Origin: Mytilisepta virgata
Taxonomy: Eukaryota; Mollusca; Bivalvia; Mytilida; Mytilidae
Length of the DNA stretch: 64,000 bases
Reading direction: 5' to 3'
Assembly (NCBI GenBank): GCA_028015205.1
Contig: CM051518.1
Location: 34,686,001-34,750,000, forward strand
Positions 46,115 to 57,519 of the stretch are shown in pieces. The notes under the pieces were generated by a model that was given only the letters and a program-made list of their open reading frames with translations, searched no databases and was not told the origin of the DNA. Each line of letters opens with the position of its first letter. Within the stretch, counting starts at the first letter, position 1. The position numbers and the translations under genes were made by a program.

Positions 46115-49100
46115 ATGTCATCAGAATCATTTGACGAATCATCCAATCTTGTTGTTGAAGTTACCTCCCCTACTGGAAACAACGATGAAAAATTTAGGAA
46201 ACACAAGGAAGATAAAAATAAACTTCGTATCAGAGACAAAAGTCCGTCGAAAGGATTTGGTTTTATGAAAAAGAAAAGATCAAAATCACCATTTAGTTCA
46301 CCATTCAAATCACCAAAACCTACAAAGTCACCTAAATCACCATCAAAAGAAATATTAACAGAAGAATACAAGGACGTTGAAAAGAAAATCAGTGAAAAAA
46401 AATCTGAAGAATGGAAGATATTTCAACAAATGCAAGATCGTATAAAACAAAATCTTTTTCAAACACAAAGTACTTTACAAAAACTCTCAACGAGTTTTGA
46501 TGATGATGTAGAACATTCTGATAAATCAAGACTAGACTCAAATGAGACAAATGATAGTTTATCGTTAATTAAGTGTGAAACAGGCGAGGATCTTGATTTA
46601 ACAGAATATAAAATGACTGACACAAATGTTACAGAAGCTGAACTACTTACCTTTTCACAGGAAGTATCAAGTTTAAAATTGATACCAGACATATCTCCTA
46701 GGGGTACACCCAAACCACCGGCTAATAGTTTAAGAACGAGTAGTGAAAATTTACTGGGACTTGATCAGGCAACAGAATCTACAATGAACACAGGATATGT
46801 TGATTTACTAGGTCTTTCTGCTGTTGAGGAGAATTCAAACATAGACAATAAAATACCTGAGTCCTATATTAATGAGGATTTGTTGGGATTGGAGGATTTT
46901 GGTTCAGAATCTCAACAAGGCAGTAGTCTCTGTAGCAGTTTTGATGGTTCAGATATGTATTATAGCAGTAACGTACAATCTCAAAGTGAATTTTCATCCA
47001 ACAGGTCAACACCTGTTGGATTTGAACAGTCATCATGGGATCAGGATTATATAACGCATATCCCTGGTATATCATCAGACTTTGTCAGTACAATGGTTGA
47101 TGAATTCCTGCAACTAGACACAATGAAAGATGCAAATGTTTCTATTGGTTCCTACGGACAAAATCAGACAGTTCGGACACCAGATATGTTTGATCCGCTT
47201 GCTCCTTCAATCCCAACACCCGCAACTAACACTAACATTCCTTCCTCAAATACAGATACAAATATGGATCCTTTTGCTTTGGTCATGGAAGATAAGACTT
47301 CTGAAAATATTTCTAGAGATCCATTTGCTTCACTGTTAGAGGATAATGACAATCAAATTATTGATAGTAAAGATAATTCTGAGTTACAGCCAGATGATTC
47401 ACACCCAGCACCAGCACAGGTCTATGATAATTTAGGTTTTAGAATGCAGTCAGTGGATGTTCCTGTAGAAGAAACATCTGATTCTCATGAGCCTGTATTG
47501 CAGAATCCATTTTTGTGTGATGTAGAAAATGAAACAGCCAATCAACCATCATCAGATATGTTAAGTGACAATAATTTTTTCTCTGATCTGTTAAAAACAT
47601 CAGATGCTCCTTGTTCTAGTAATGTTTGGGGTGATGTTACCGACACTCACATAGAAGGAGGTAAAAACCCATTTCAAGAAGAGTTCTTCAGTGCTGATCA
47701 AATACAAACAACAGAGGTATGCACTCAAGGCAGAAAACAATCATTAAATAATCCATTCCTCGTGATGGAAGAATCTGATTATGTTCCTTCGAATACTGAT
47801 GCCACTATAAATCCATTTGCGGAACTTGAAAAGCCAACAGATCTTGAAAAGCCTACATCGACAAAGCATAAATTCCTATCAGACTGTGACAAATTTTTGT
47901 CAAGTTTCAGTGAAATAGATTCCGAAACAAAACTGTCGCCAACTCAAGACAATTTTGATCCTTTTGGTGCTGTTGATAAAAGGGATTCTATGATAAGTGA
48001 TAAAACAGAGGACAATGATAATGCCAAAGATGAAATTATATCAAAGAATGTTGAAGAGGAAATTGATGATGATGTTGATGATTTATTTAGACTGAAAATT
48101 AAACCAATCATGAATGCATCAAAAATAGACAGCACAGTGCCTGTCCCTGCCCTTGTTCCTCCTCCAAGGCCAAACAGATCACCTCAACCTCCAAGAGAAA
48201 ATCCATTTGATAGAGAGTCTCCACCAGAAGAAAATTTTGCAGAGTTCAAGGATTATAGTGAAGAAAATGTTGAAACAAAAATTGAATCATCTTTTAAAAG
48301 TAGTGATATATCAACAGATATTACATCTCCTGAGGAAGAAATTTTGGAACCACTCCCACCATTTTATGAAAAAGCAGAAAAGGAAGGATGGAATCTCATG
48401 CTGAGGCAACCAACTAAGAAAAAGTTAGCAATAGCTGGAAATAGGTTCTGGAAAGAAGTTTATGTGAAACTTGTTCAACAAAGAGAAGGCCCAACATTAC
48501 AAATTTTCCGTGATGATAAAAGTCCAGAGATTCTTCAGGAGTTAATATTACAACCATGTTACTCAATATCAGAACCAACTCTTCAACATTATGATCAATT
48601 TGGAAAAATTCACACTGTAAAAATTCAATACATTTTCTACAAAGAGAGGGTTGGTCTGAGATCAGACAGAATTACACCCTCATTTGTCAAAAAGCCAAAA
48701 GCTACAATGATATTAGATCATGCCCCTCAGGTATCAGAAATGATGAAATTTGGTTCATTACATAAGGAAGAAATTTATACATTTGTTCGTCTTATTGAAG
48801 ATACTATGATGAACATGGAAGCTCGACGTGAAAAAACACTGACATATGTCAAAGATGAGGTATCTGCTGAAGTATGGGATGAATACAAGACTGTGTTAGA
48901 CAAACATGGGAAGATATTAGCTCAAAAAGTACGATGTAGAATATTTTTCTTGGCATTTGTCACAGGAATGCCTGCATGTGAATTAGGAATAAACGATAAA
49001 AGACGAGATGGAAATGAAGTAGTTGGTCGTCATGATATTTTACCAATTAAAACTGAGGAATGGATAAATCCGGAAGATATAGAATTCCACTGTACAGTTA

Positions 49101-49577
49101 ACAAAGAATTATTTGAAAAAGATGGAACAATAAGATTTCATCCTTTAGATGCTTGTCGTTTTGAACTTCTGAGATACCGTGTACGTTTGAGGGAAAATAA
49201 AGAATTGCCACTACAACTTACAATTACTCAGGAGGTGAAAAAGAAGAAGTTTGAAATCAGATGTGACCTCCTGGTAACTGGGTATCATTCATTTAGTAAA
49301 AAACATGGTCAGTTTCCATGTGAAAATATTGAGGTTAGATTTCCTATACCTGAACAGTGGATATACTTACTCAGATATGAACGTAGATTTGGATATGGAT
49401 CACTGAAATCAGCATGGCGGAAACCTGGAAAAATCAAAGGATTAGAAAGATTAACGATGATAGCCCAAGGATTACTAACTCCGACATTGATGGAAACCGA
49501 TGTGGGTGTGGCCAAGTACGAACATGTCTACCATGCTGTGGTTTGGAGGATACCAAGGCTTCCAGAAAAAAGTGAAG
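46115..49577 (+). CDS. stnB: Stonin / stoned-B endocytic adaptor, coding exon 1
   Basis: Encodes residues 1-1154 plus one base of a 1271-residue stonin. The start chosen is MSSESFDESS, the first ATG after the acceptor at 46097. Order: a basic SP-rich N-terminus (about 40-85), an amphipathic EEWKIFQQMQDRI helix (about 97-125), a long acidic linker with three DPF motifs (about 385, 402, 615) and five NPF motifs (about 464, 517, 546, 566, 695), a proline-rich patch (about 675-692), a stonin homology domain from about 750 (GWNLMLRQP), and a mu-homology domain from about 940 (AFVTGMPACELGINDK, FHPLDACRFELLRYR). Stonins link synaptotagmin to AP-2 for synaptic-vesicle endocytosis; NPF binds EH domains (Eps15/intersectin). 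The match to vertebrate stonin-2 is strong in the C-terminal half. The donor is AGTGAAG before gttagt, phase 1. Confidence 0.93.
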
Positions 49578-49634
49578 GTTAGTATCCTGTATATACATGT
49601 AAACAGAAGACATACATTGTCACAACATATAAAT

Positions 49635-49806
49635 GGTTTGTTTAGTTGGTTGAGGAAGCCGGAGTACCCGGAGAGAACCACCGACCTTCGGTAGGAAAAC
49701 TGGCATTCCTTGTCAATTAAGATCGGAGTTGAACACACCTCGCTACAGGTGAGACCTGAACTTGCAACCTCAGTGTTGACAGCCTAGTGGTCATTAGTAG
49801 TCATGA
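49635..49806 (-). repeat. tRNA-derived SINE, reverse copy
   Basis: The minus strand reads ctaggctgtcaacactgagg (the part around the B box), then aggtgtgttcaactccgatc, then ctaccgaaggtcggtggttc and tctccgggtactccggcttc. This is the same family as 12857-13550, uninterrupted here, and it served to define the insertion site in that copy. Confidence 0.65.
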
Positions 49807-50267
49807 CCACAACATATATAGTTTATTTGCACGAGTCTTAGAAATACTGAGTATTCCTTACTTGTTTTGTGGTAAGTAAATATAACATAAATTTGTTGAC
49901 AATTTCAATATATTGTTTTTACCCTGCAAAGGTGAATATTTATCTGTTATCAGGTAACAGATTATCTGAGGAAAACGTGATGGTATAAACACTGAATCAA
50001 CACATAATTCAAAGTACAAATGTATCAACGTAAGTGAGAACAAGGATACCAGAAGATACATGTATTAAGCTACATTTGTACATACGCCTAATATAGAAAC
50101 AAATATTCAACACCTTTTATTTTCCAGGTAATTGCATGTAGTCTAGATGCATTGTTCAGTTTAAAAAAAAACTAACTGGACAATGCAGGAGGCTGAATAA
50201 ATATGTTTTTAAAGCTGAAGTTTTAGACTACTACAGTACTTTTAATTTTTTTGTTTCTTCTATTGCA

Positions 50268-50500
50268 AGGGCCTAGATGACTGAGTGGTCTAGGCGGTTA
50301 TTTACTAACAGTCACTGGCCTGTCAGAACTGAGTTTGTGAGTTGGTATATGAATTGACAAGGATTGTCAGTTTTCCTGTCAAAGGTCATGGTTCTTGTTT
50401 AGGTACTCTGTCTTTCTCCACCAACAAAATCTGGCCACTGAAGATATGGCCAATTTCACTGGAAGTGGCATAAAAAACTGCCTGCCTAATATTCCTTAAA
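50268..50500 (+). repeat. tRNA-derived SINE, degenerate forward copy
   Basis: Contains gactgagtggtctaggcggt (A box), tgtcagaactgagtttgtga (B box, degraded), ttgacaaggattgtcagttt and tctttctccaccaacaaaat. It is the same family as 12857 and 49635, more mutated. Confidence 0.6.
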
Positions 50501-51401
50501 AAGAGCAAAGAAAAAAATTTGGTGCTTTATAATAAGAAACAGGTTTTCAAATATACCACAAATATAATATTGCAGGTACATGTAATTAAAAATAGTGGTT
50601 TTTAAAGTTGCTGGTACCAGTAACAATGCATTTAAACTTTATAAAATAAAATTCCAGAAAAAAAACTGAAAATATTTGTAATGTAGAAAGATTGTATATA
50701 TACATGTATGATTGTTATAAAGAGGACAAATATACTCAAGGAGCAAATCAAAAAATGCAATCCATCTTATTGTAAAACTTTTACTTCATGAACACGAAAT
50801 CAAAATATTTCATCTGCCATGAGGACTTTATCAGTGTTTACAAGTATTAACACAAGAGCAATTTGACAATGAAAAAAATGTGTAGGATGCCAAATCAATT
50901 TCATTTCTGTCTGTAACTACAGAAACTAAACTGAAGTCTATTAAGAAGACATACAACAACTCAAGTAATTATCTGTTTGCTTTGTTCTTTGAATTTTTAT
51001 GCAAAATCAATAAACCAGAGACACTTCTATAATAACTTGTGTAACAAAGCACCAATTATTTCTATATTAGGATATAACCGTAGGTATCGGGAATCTGAGT
51101 TCTGTCATTATAAAACCAGATATATCGAGCATTTGATTAAACATCTTTTTTGATAGCTCTTCATTACTGGAGGAAACCAGTCAAGTTTAATGTATTAAAC
51201 TCGCAAAAGGAAAATGTTTTATACTTGAAAGTGTTCAATATAGGTTGACAATCTCCCGTCAGCAAATTAACTTTTTTATTGATTTTAATTTACAGTAGAT
51301 TAAAAACACTTCTAAATTAAGCAGAAAGACAGGATTGTTTTAATACTTGAGACTGTTAGTCACATCCTTTAGTGCTACATGTACATTGACATAGTACACA
51401 C

Positions 51402-51866
51402 AGGCCTTCAAGCAGCCCTATATTTCCTATCAAATCCCTATCTTTTTGAAAATGCCCTATAATCCCTATATTTTGGCACTAAATGGCCCTTTTCCCTATA
51501 TTAGCCCTGTTAATTAGAATTAATCGGTACGAAATTTAAAATGTATTTTTTTGCATTCCCCTCCTTAGGAAACCTTTAAGAGTATCATAAATACATGTAT
51601 CTATAGATAATGATAAAATCCAGTATTTGAATATTTCTAAGAAACTCACTGTCTTCTTGTTATCATTTCATGTGCAGATCAGTCAAGTCTTGCTGATTGA
51701 CTGCAGCAACAGGATGCCAAGGCAGTTTTGAAAAGGGGTGAAGTAGAGAGATATATCCCTATAATTTCCCTATAAATTATTCAATTTGCCCTATTGTACC
51801 CTATTTTTCAAGAAATTCAGCCCTATAAAAAGCCCTATTTTTGGACAGAGAACCACTTGAAGGCCT
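51402..51866. mobile_element. hAT-like non-autonomous element, 8-bp duplication
   Basis: 465 bp with perfect 11-bp inverted ends (AGGCCTTCAAG / CTTGAAGGCCT), flanked by identical GTACACAC (51394-51401 and 51867-51874). The interior is full of ccctatatt/ccctattt words. An intact duplication implies a fairly recent insertion. It lies in the stonin intron, upstream of the last exon. Confidence 0.8.
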
Positions 51867-52282
51867 GTACACACTATCTTCTGTCAAAATTCCCTTACTT
51901 ATTATAAAATACTGACATCTGTCTCCTAAATTCCCTTATAAATGTATTCTTTAGGTGCATGTGGTGTGAAACAGTGATGTACATGTAGAAAATAGTATAA
52001 TATATTAAAATTACCAGTAGTATATAACAATCTTAAAAGCAATCAGGTAGCAAAACAAAAAGGCTATGGAAAACCAATCTAAGTCAATTTTGTGGTCTTA
52101 AACAGCAAAAACATTTTTATTTCCATATTTTTTGTGCTAATATTCGTCACTAGTTATTATTGAATGATTGCTTAATGATGCATTGTGGATGGATCGAATC
52201 ACATAATGATAATATTTACTTGTTAAGAGAAAAAGTTATGTGTTATTACAGTTAGTCTCAATTAATATGTAAATTTTTTCAG

Positions 52283-52635
52283 GTGCTTATAAAAATCATT
52301 TGTTCAAATTGACGCTAGACCTTGGTGCTCATGATGTTACACCAGAGACATTTGAACAGACTGCTGAGGTTCGTTTTACAATGCCTTCATGTACAGCTTC
52401 ACAGACTCAAATTAGGTCAATCTCTGCAGAAAATCCAAATCCTCCAGACAAATGGGTAAGATATGTGGCCAAGTACGAATATACTGTAGCTGTGAACCAT
52501 ATAGATCATGTCAATAAAACAAGTCCAGAGGAAAGTGATACTGACTACAACCATTCAGAGGACCAGATACTCGTGGAAAAAGGAGAATCAGAAACATTGG
52601 AGAAGGAGGAGTCAAGTAGTGATGATGATGATTGA
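52283..52635 (+). CDS. stnB: Stonin / stoned-B, last coding exon
   Basis: The acceptor ttttttcag is followed by GTGCTTAT. The leading GT completes a Gly codon with exon 1 (phase 1), giving EKSEG-AYKNHLFKLTLDLG. It encodes residues 1155-1271 and completes the mu-homology domain (TFEQTAEVRFTMPSCTASQ, KWVRYVAKYEYTV), which matches the C-terminal strands of vertebrate stonin-2. A roughly 35-residue acidic tail follows, ending EESSSDDDD-stop. I do not recall that tail in the vertebrate proteins; it could bind basic partners or be a CK2 target. TGA stop at 52633-52635. Confidence 0.9.
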
Positions 52636-55600
52636 TGTCTGATAACTTTGTCTTGATATTGTTGTACAAATCTTTTTCTTACCTATAATCCCACTTTCCT
52701 TTTAAAAGGGATTTTTTTGGTTGCAACTTACCTGTCATACACAGAGTGACACAAAAGTACATCTAGCAATTTAATATATCAGCATCAGATAAAAAAATTT
52801 ATGCTTGGCTATCTAAAAGAGACAGCTTGAAATAGAAATGAAATACCAATTCATCTTTTTTAAGGTCCAGAAGATCATTTAATATTTTCTGGATGATATG
52901 AAATATTAGAATTTGAAGAGAAGTTAACCTCAATTAAAATTTAAATACATGTAAATGTTTGATGTACCGGTAGGTATTGGATATGTTACCTATTGATGTA
53001 TTTATAATGTTCATACAACACCATTTAATTACTTCTAAAAAGATAATTTTCATGTTTTTGAGAGAGATTATCAGGGGTAGAAATTTTTAGGACATACTCA
53101 CTATCTCAGGCTTTTGAGTAATGAAAATTTACCAGAAGAACATATAGGGTACATAAATTTAATAGCCCCTGAGAACAAACTCATTTATAATGGCTTCAAG
53201 TCCAACCTATAGACTTTTATACAATGGGAGCAGTGATGCCATCTTTGGTAACTGCCAACAAAATGAACTGTAAGAGTAGGCTAAAATTTATTGATGACTT
53301 GTTTTTCCACATCCTAAAGTTACATTGGGATATTTCAAACCCTTGGTTATATGTCAGATGATAATATGATCTCTGAACAGGTTAAACTAATTATAAGTTT
53401 GATTGTGATGTACCACCAGAAATTACAACATTTTATTGATCAGAGTATTAAAATATAATGTACAACTACTACAGCTTGCTGTAAATTATGTATAGTATAC
53501 ATATGTAAAATTCATACAAATATGCAAAAGTGAACTGTTGTGTGGATAAAATATATTTTATTGTTTTTATGGAATCATCAAGAATTCTAAGCTGAATGAA
53601 TTGACTTAAAGTCTTTTGAATTTTAAATGTTGAAGTAAGTTCCTGCTCAACTTTATGCTGGGAAATTTTAGGAGCCTTTACTTCTTGGAAAGAGGTGGAC
53701 AAGTATTGTTCAGTTACTATCCAATAAACCTAAGACTCATTTAGTAGTAATTATTACAGTTGGATTATCTCCCTTTCAAAGGAGAAATAATAAGTTAAGA
53801 ACTTTAGGGCTATAACAAAGCAACAGAGACATAAATATATTCAGGGTACATGATACTAGAATACATACAAGGTTATATTGTAATTAACTGCTTTGATCAG
53901 TGGGTGTAATTTTGTATATATTATTTAATTTATTTTTTGTTTTATATTTATTTGTTAATTTTTGGTTTGGTGCTATTTTTTTATATTCACCGTCATGACT
54001 CATTTATTCTTGGAAGTAAAGATCTGAGATCAAAGGGAGGTAATTCTTTTTTCATGTCATAGCTTTTCAGTCATACCATTTTTCATATATGCTTTTTTTA
54101 TACCCAGAAAACTTTTACATTATAAAGACTTACAGGGTTGTTGCTTTAATACAAAGTTTTATAGCTAATACATGGATTTTACATAAGAAAATGTATACCA
54201 TCTATATTATTTTATCATGTCTCAGTAAATAGATATACGTTATCCAAGACTTATACAGATCATAGGATAAGTTATTTGCATGGAAATTTATTTTACTCAA
54301 ATTAACAAGAATATCTAATAATAAAAATTTTGTTATAGTTTATTTTTTTTCTTTTTCCAAATACTCAGAAGAAATATTTATACGGAGTATCATTTATCAA
54401 CAAGACATATCATTACATTTTGTTTTGTTTTTCTTATTGTTATGTATCTATTTACTTCAGTTTTTTTTCCAGTTTTGTAGAAAAATTACAGTTTTATGTG
54501 TTTTTCCAAATCAGTTTTGAAATGTAGAACATTTCTAGACTTTTTTTGTGCATTAATTGTGCAAAAATAATTATTCAACAAACAAAATTTATCATAATTA
54601 AATTGAAATATATGTTTAACAGTTTAAGAAATAATACACCACCTTTCTCTAATTGGTAACTCTATTTTTTAAATTTATGCTACATAAAAAGATAAGTAGA
54701 TGTAATGCTTTATTTGTTGATAGAGGATTGTTAACAACTATAATGCCACAAGTAGCTCTTCTCAAAAAAAATAAGTGAAATGGATAACTTAAGAAAGTTT
54801 GTACAATAATATTGCAAGGTTTTAAAAGTAATACATTTGGCTTTCACCATTTTTCTGAAGGTAAAAAATGAAATTTGATGCAGTTTTTGTATGAAATACT
54901 AATGCAATTCACACAAATATTTTACTTTTTAGATGTAATAATCTGATTTATTAGGCACCTTATGTTATAATTTATATGTGGGGTTAGATATAATGAAGTT
55001 GTAACATATTATGTCAATGCAGTCTCAGAAACAAATGGTTCCGATGAATAAGTTATTTGTAGAAGAAAATCAGCTATTTATACAGGAAATGCTTTAAGAA
55101 TTAAATTTTAAGGATTTTTTGAAAATTATTTCTGAACAGATTTTGTTTATATAGCTAGTTAGGTCATTTTTCACTTTTTTGCTAACTGTCTAAAACCAGG
55201 TTATATCATAATCTGTTCAAATATTGAAAACAATCTTTAAAGAAATGTTTTTTTTTTAATTTTTAATGTTTGATTTTACTGTTAATGAAAAAAGGTTAAA
55301 ATTTAGATGTTAATGAATTATCTCCCTTATCATGGACCAAAAAATTATATATGTTTTACAGATTAAGTGAATGCTATATATTATTTTCTTTGTCTAGCTT
55401 GAATATTGTTTATACATCGAGTGGTATAAGTGTTACTGTTATACTTTTATCCAGTCATTAAAATATTTAGTTTCCATGGATACCTTTCCACCAGCAATGT
55501 AAAAGACTGTGATATTTTTTTAAATTATTTTATGTACATATATGTTTTGTTACATTTGTAAGTTTTCCAAATAGCATTTAGCATTTTTACATAAATTATG

Positions 55601-56400
55601 ATCAAAACTCTGTGAGTACTGGGTATATGAATAATTTTTTTTAAGGGTGTAGATAAATTTCAGTATGAAATTGAGAACAATAATATATTGGTTATAGAAA
55701 AACTCTGTGGATACATTGCTCATTATTTCCAACTTAATACTAATGTAAAGTGTGTTATTATCAGGATTAGTAAGGCTAATCAGTTTTGTTGTGTAATTCT
55801 CAAAATATATAAAACATCACATTATTTATGAACTAATATATGATTATCAAAGATTATCGTCATACCAAGAAACCCGACATGTTCTGAATTTGTCACATCA
55901 TCATAATAATTAGTTTCCACCCAAGTAGAATTGAAGTTACTACAAAACCGAAGCTAACGGTAGTGTTCTACACAGCAGAAATTTAATTGAATAGACGAAA
56001 AAAGTTCAAGATACCCATTGTGTTTGAGTTTTTTAGTTCAAACAACCAGCATTGCACTATATTGACATCCATGTATACGTTTGTATAAATATTATGCATT
56101 TTCTGAACAATTTATTTAGAATAATATTCATCAGAGTATATACATGTATATAAATTACTTAGGATTATGAATTAATGCACATTTAATACTTACATCAAAT
56201 ATGTCTTTATTGTTAAGAAAAGCTAAAGAGATTGCTATTTCACACTAACTACTATGATAATCATTCATTAATCACTGTAAAGCTTATCATACAATACTCA
56301 TCCTATATACCTATATAATAATCTAGTCCCCCTTTTTTTTTATTCAGGATAGTTACTACAGATACTGAATGTTAGAAATTTGTATTAAGTTGAAATAAAA
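52636..56400 (+). other. Stonin 3' UTR and downstream DNA
   Basis: Long AT-rich sequence with no coding frame or repeat recognised. Candidate poly(A) signals AATAAA occur at 53723-53728 (about 1.1 kb after the stop) and 56394-56399 (about 3.8 kb after the stop, followed by T-rich sequence). Long 3' UTRs are common for neuronal genes, but transcript data are needed to pick the end. Confidence 0.4.
53723..53728 (+). terminator. Candidate stonin poly(A) signal
   Basis: Canonical AATAAA on the coding strand in the 3' region of stonin. Others lie further downstream (for example 56394-56399), so this is one possibility, perhaps a proximal site. Confidence 0.3.
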
Positions 56401-57261
56401 ATATTTAATGGAAATTTCTTTATAATTTGTTTCAGCCAGTTGATACTATCAATTTAGAATCACACTGCTTTGTGTCCCAGATAAACCCTAAAATGTCTTA
56501 TTTTTCTTGGAAAAACTTAATTACATACTGTATCTTTTATTTCCTTTTGTTGTAACTACTTTTTTGCCTTTTCCATTGCTTAGATGCCTCATATTTTTAA
56601 TGAGATCAGATCTCATCTTTTCTGTGTATCATTCATTGATTTCTTTACTTAAATCTAGTATCATTACATAACGTTGCAACATTAGACAAGTGAAGTTTTC
56701 TTTCTAATAGTTTGAACCATGATGACTTTCAGCATGTGCCTAATTCTTGTTTGAAATTTCCGCTCAGCTGTAAATAATCTTCTGATCATTATTTTTGGTT
56801 CTAAGCAGTTTCAAATAGGAGCTTATAAAATGTATTTGTAGATCTCGGGGAAAAACACAGGAACTGAAGTTGCATTCATTTGTTTGACTATACTCCAAGT
56901 GAAAGTTTAATAGCTGTAGCATTGTGAATGTGCAACTTATATTCAGGGATGTCGAAAACCTGACAAACTTCTTGAAGACTGGAAGACTGGAAAATCTAAT
57001 TCAACATTAAAATTATTTCTTCGTAGTGGCAAAATATGTGATAAATAGATTAATACATATTTCCCGTTTTGTCATCCCTCAACTGATATTGTCTCTTGGG
57101 GCCGATATCAAGGTCTCCGGCTGATAACAAGGGCAATATGAGACCATGTATTAATCTATAAATATCAAAGTGGACATAGCAGTAAATTTGATTGTGACGT
57201 TCTCTGTTTTTGTGTAAATATGACATGATCAAGGCCTTGCACTTCTTGATGGACATTTTTG
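56401..57261. other. Intergenic, no feature seen
   Basis: AT-rich DNA, no gene or repeat recognised until the retroelement relic at 57262. Confidence 0.4.
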
Positions 57262-57348
57262 TCTGTGTACCGACAGGTCATTGGGATTCCTATGGGTACA
57301 AACTGTGCTCCTCTTATTGCCGACTTATTTTTAATTTTTTATGAACAG
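57262..57348 (+). pseudogene. Reverse-transcriptase fragment (retroelement relic, part 1)
   Basis: In one frame this reads VYRQVIGIPMGTNCAPLIAD followed by LFL. This is the conserved block just before the catalytic YxDD region in a family of metazoan retroelement reverse transcriptases. The frame ends in stop codons right after, and the YxDD segment is missing. It is a broken relic; the second part is at 58948. Confidence 0.65.
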
Positions 57349-57519
57349 TAATGAAAAACTTGAAGGTGTAATATGAAATTATGGTAGAATATTTTTAACA
57401 ACAACTGCACGTATCTTGTACTTGCTGTTGATTAAATATGAAAATGATATTTATCCAAAAGAGCTACATTTTAACAAAGCTAAAAAGAATAGTAAATGCT
57501 GTTCTTTTTTTATTTTTTT

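Larger units (their letters stand above)
49578..52282 (+). other. Intron between stonin coding exons
   Basis: GTTAGT to ttttttcag. It contains a reverse SINE copy (about 49635-49806), a forward SINE copy (about 50268-50500) and a hAT-like insertion (51402-51866). The rest is AT-rich. Confidence 0.85.

Noticed and set aside
45919..49738. Minus-strand and alternate-frame ORFs over the stonin exons
   Set aside because: Shadows of the long stonin frame; the plus frame is supported by family similarity and splice phases.
26309..52635. ORF1 and stonin as one continuous long protein
   Set aside because: All plausible donors near the ORF1 end are phase 0, while the stonin exon would need phase 1; direct joining gives a stop after at most five codons. 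An unseen extra exon could still change this.
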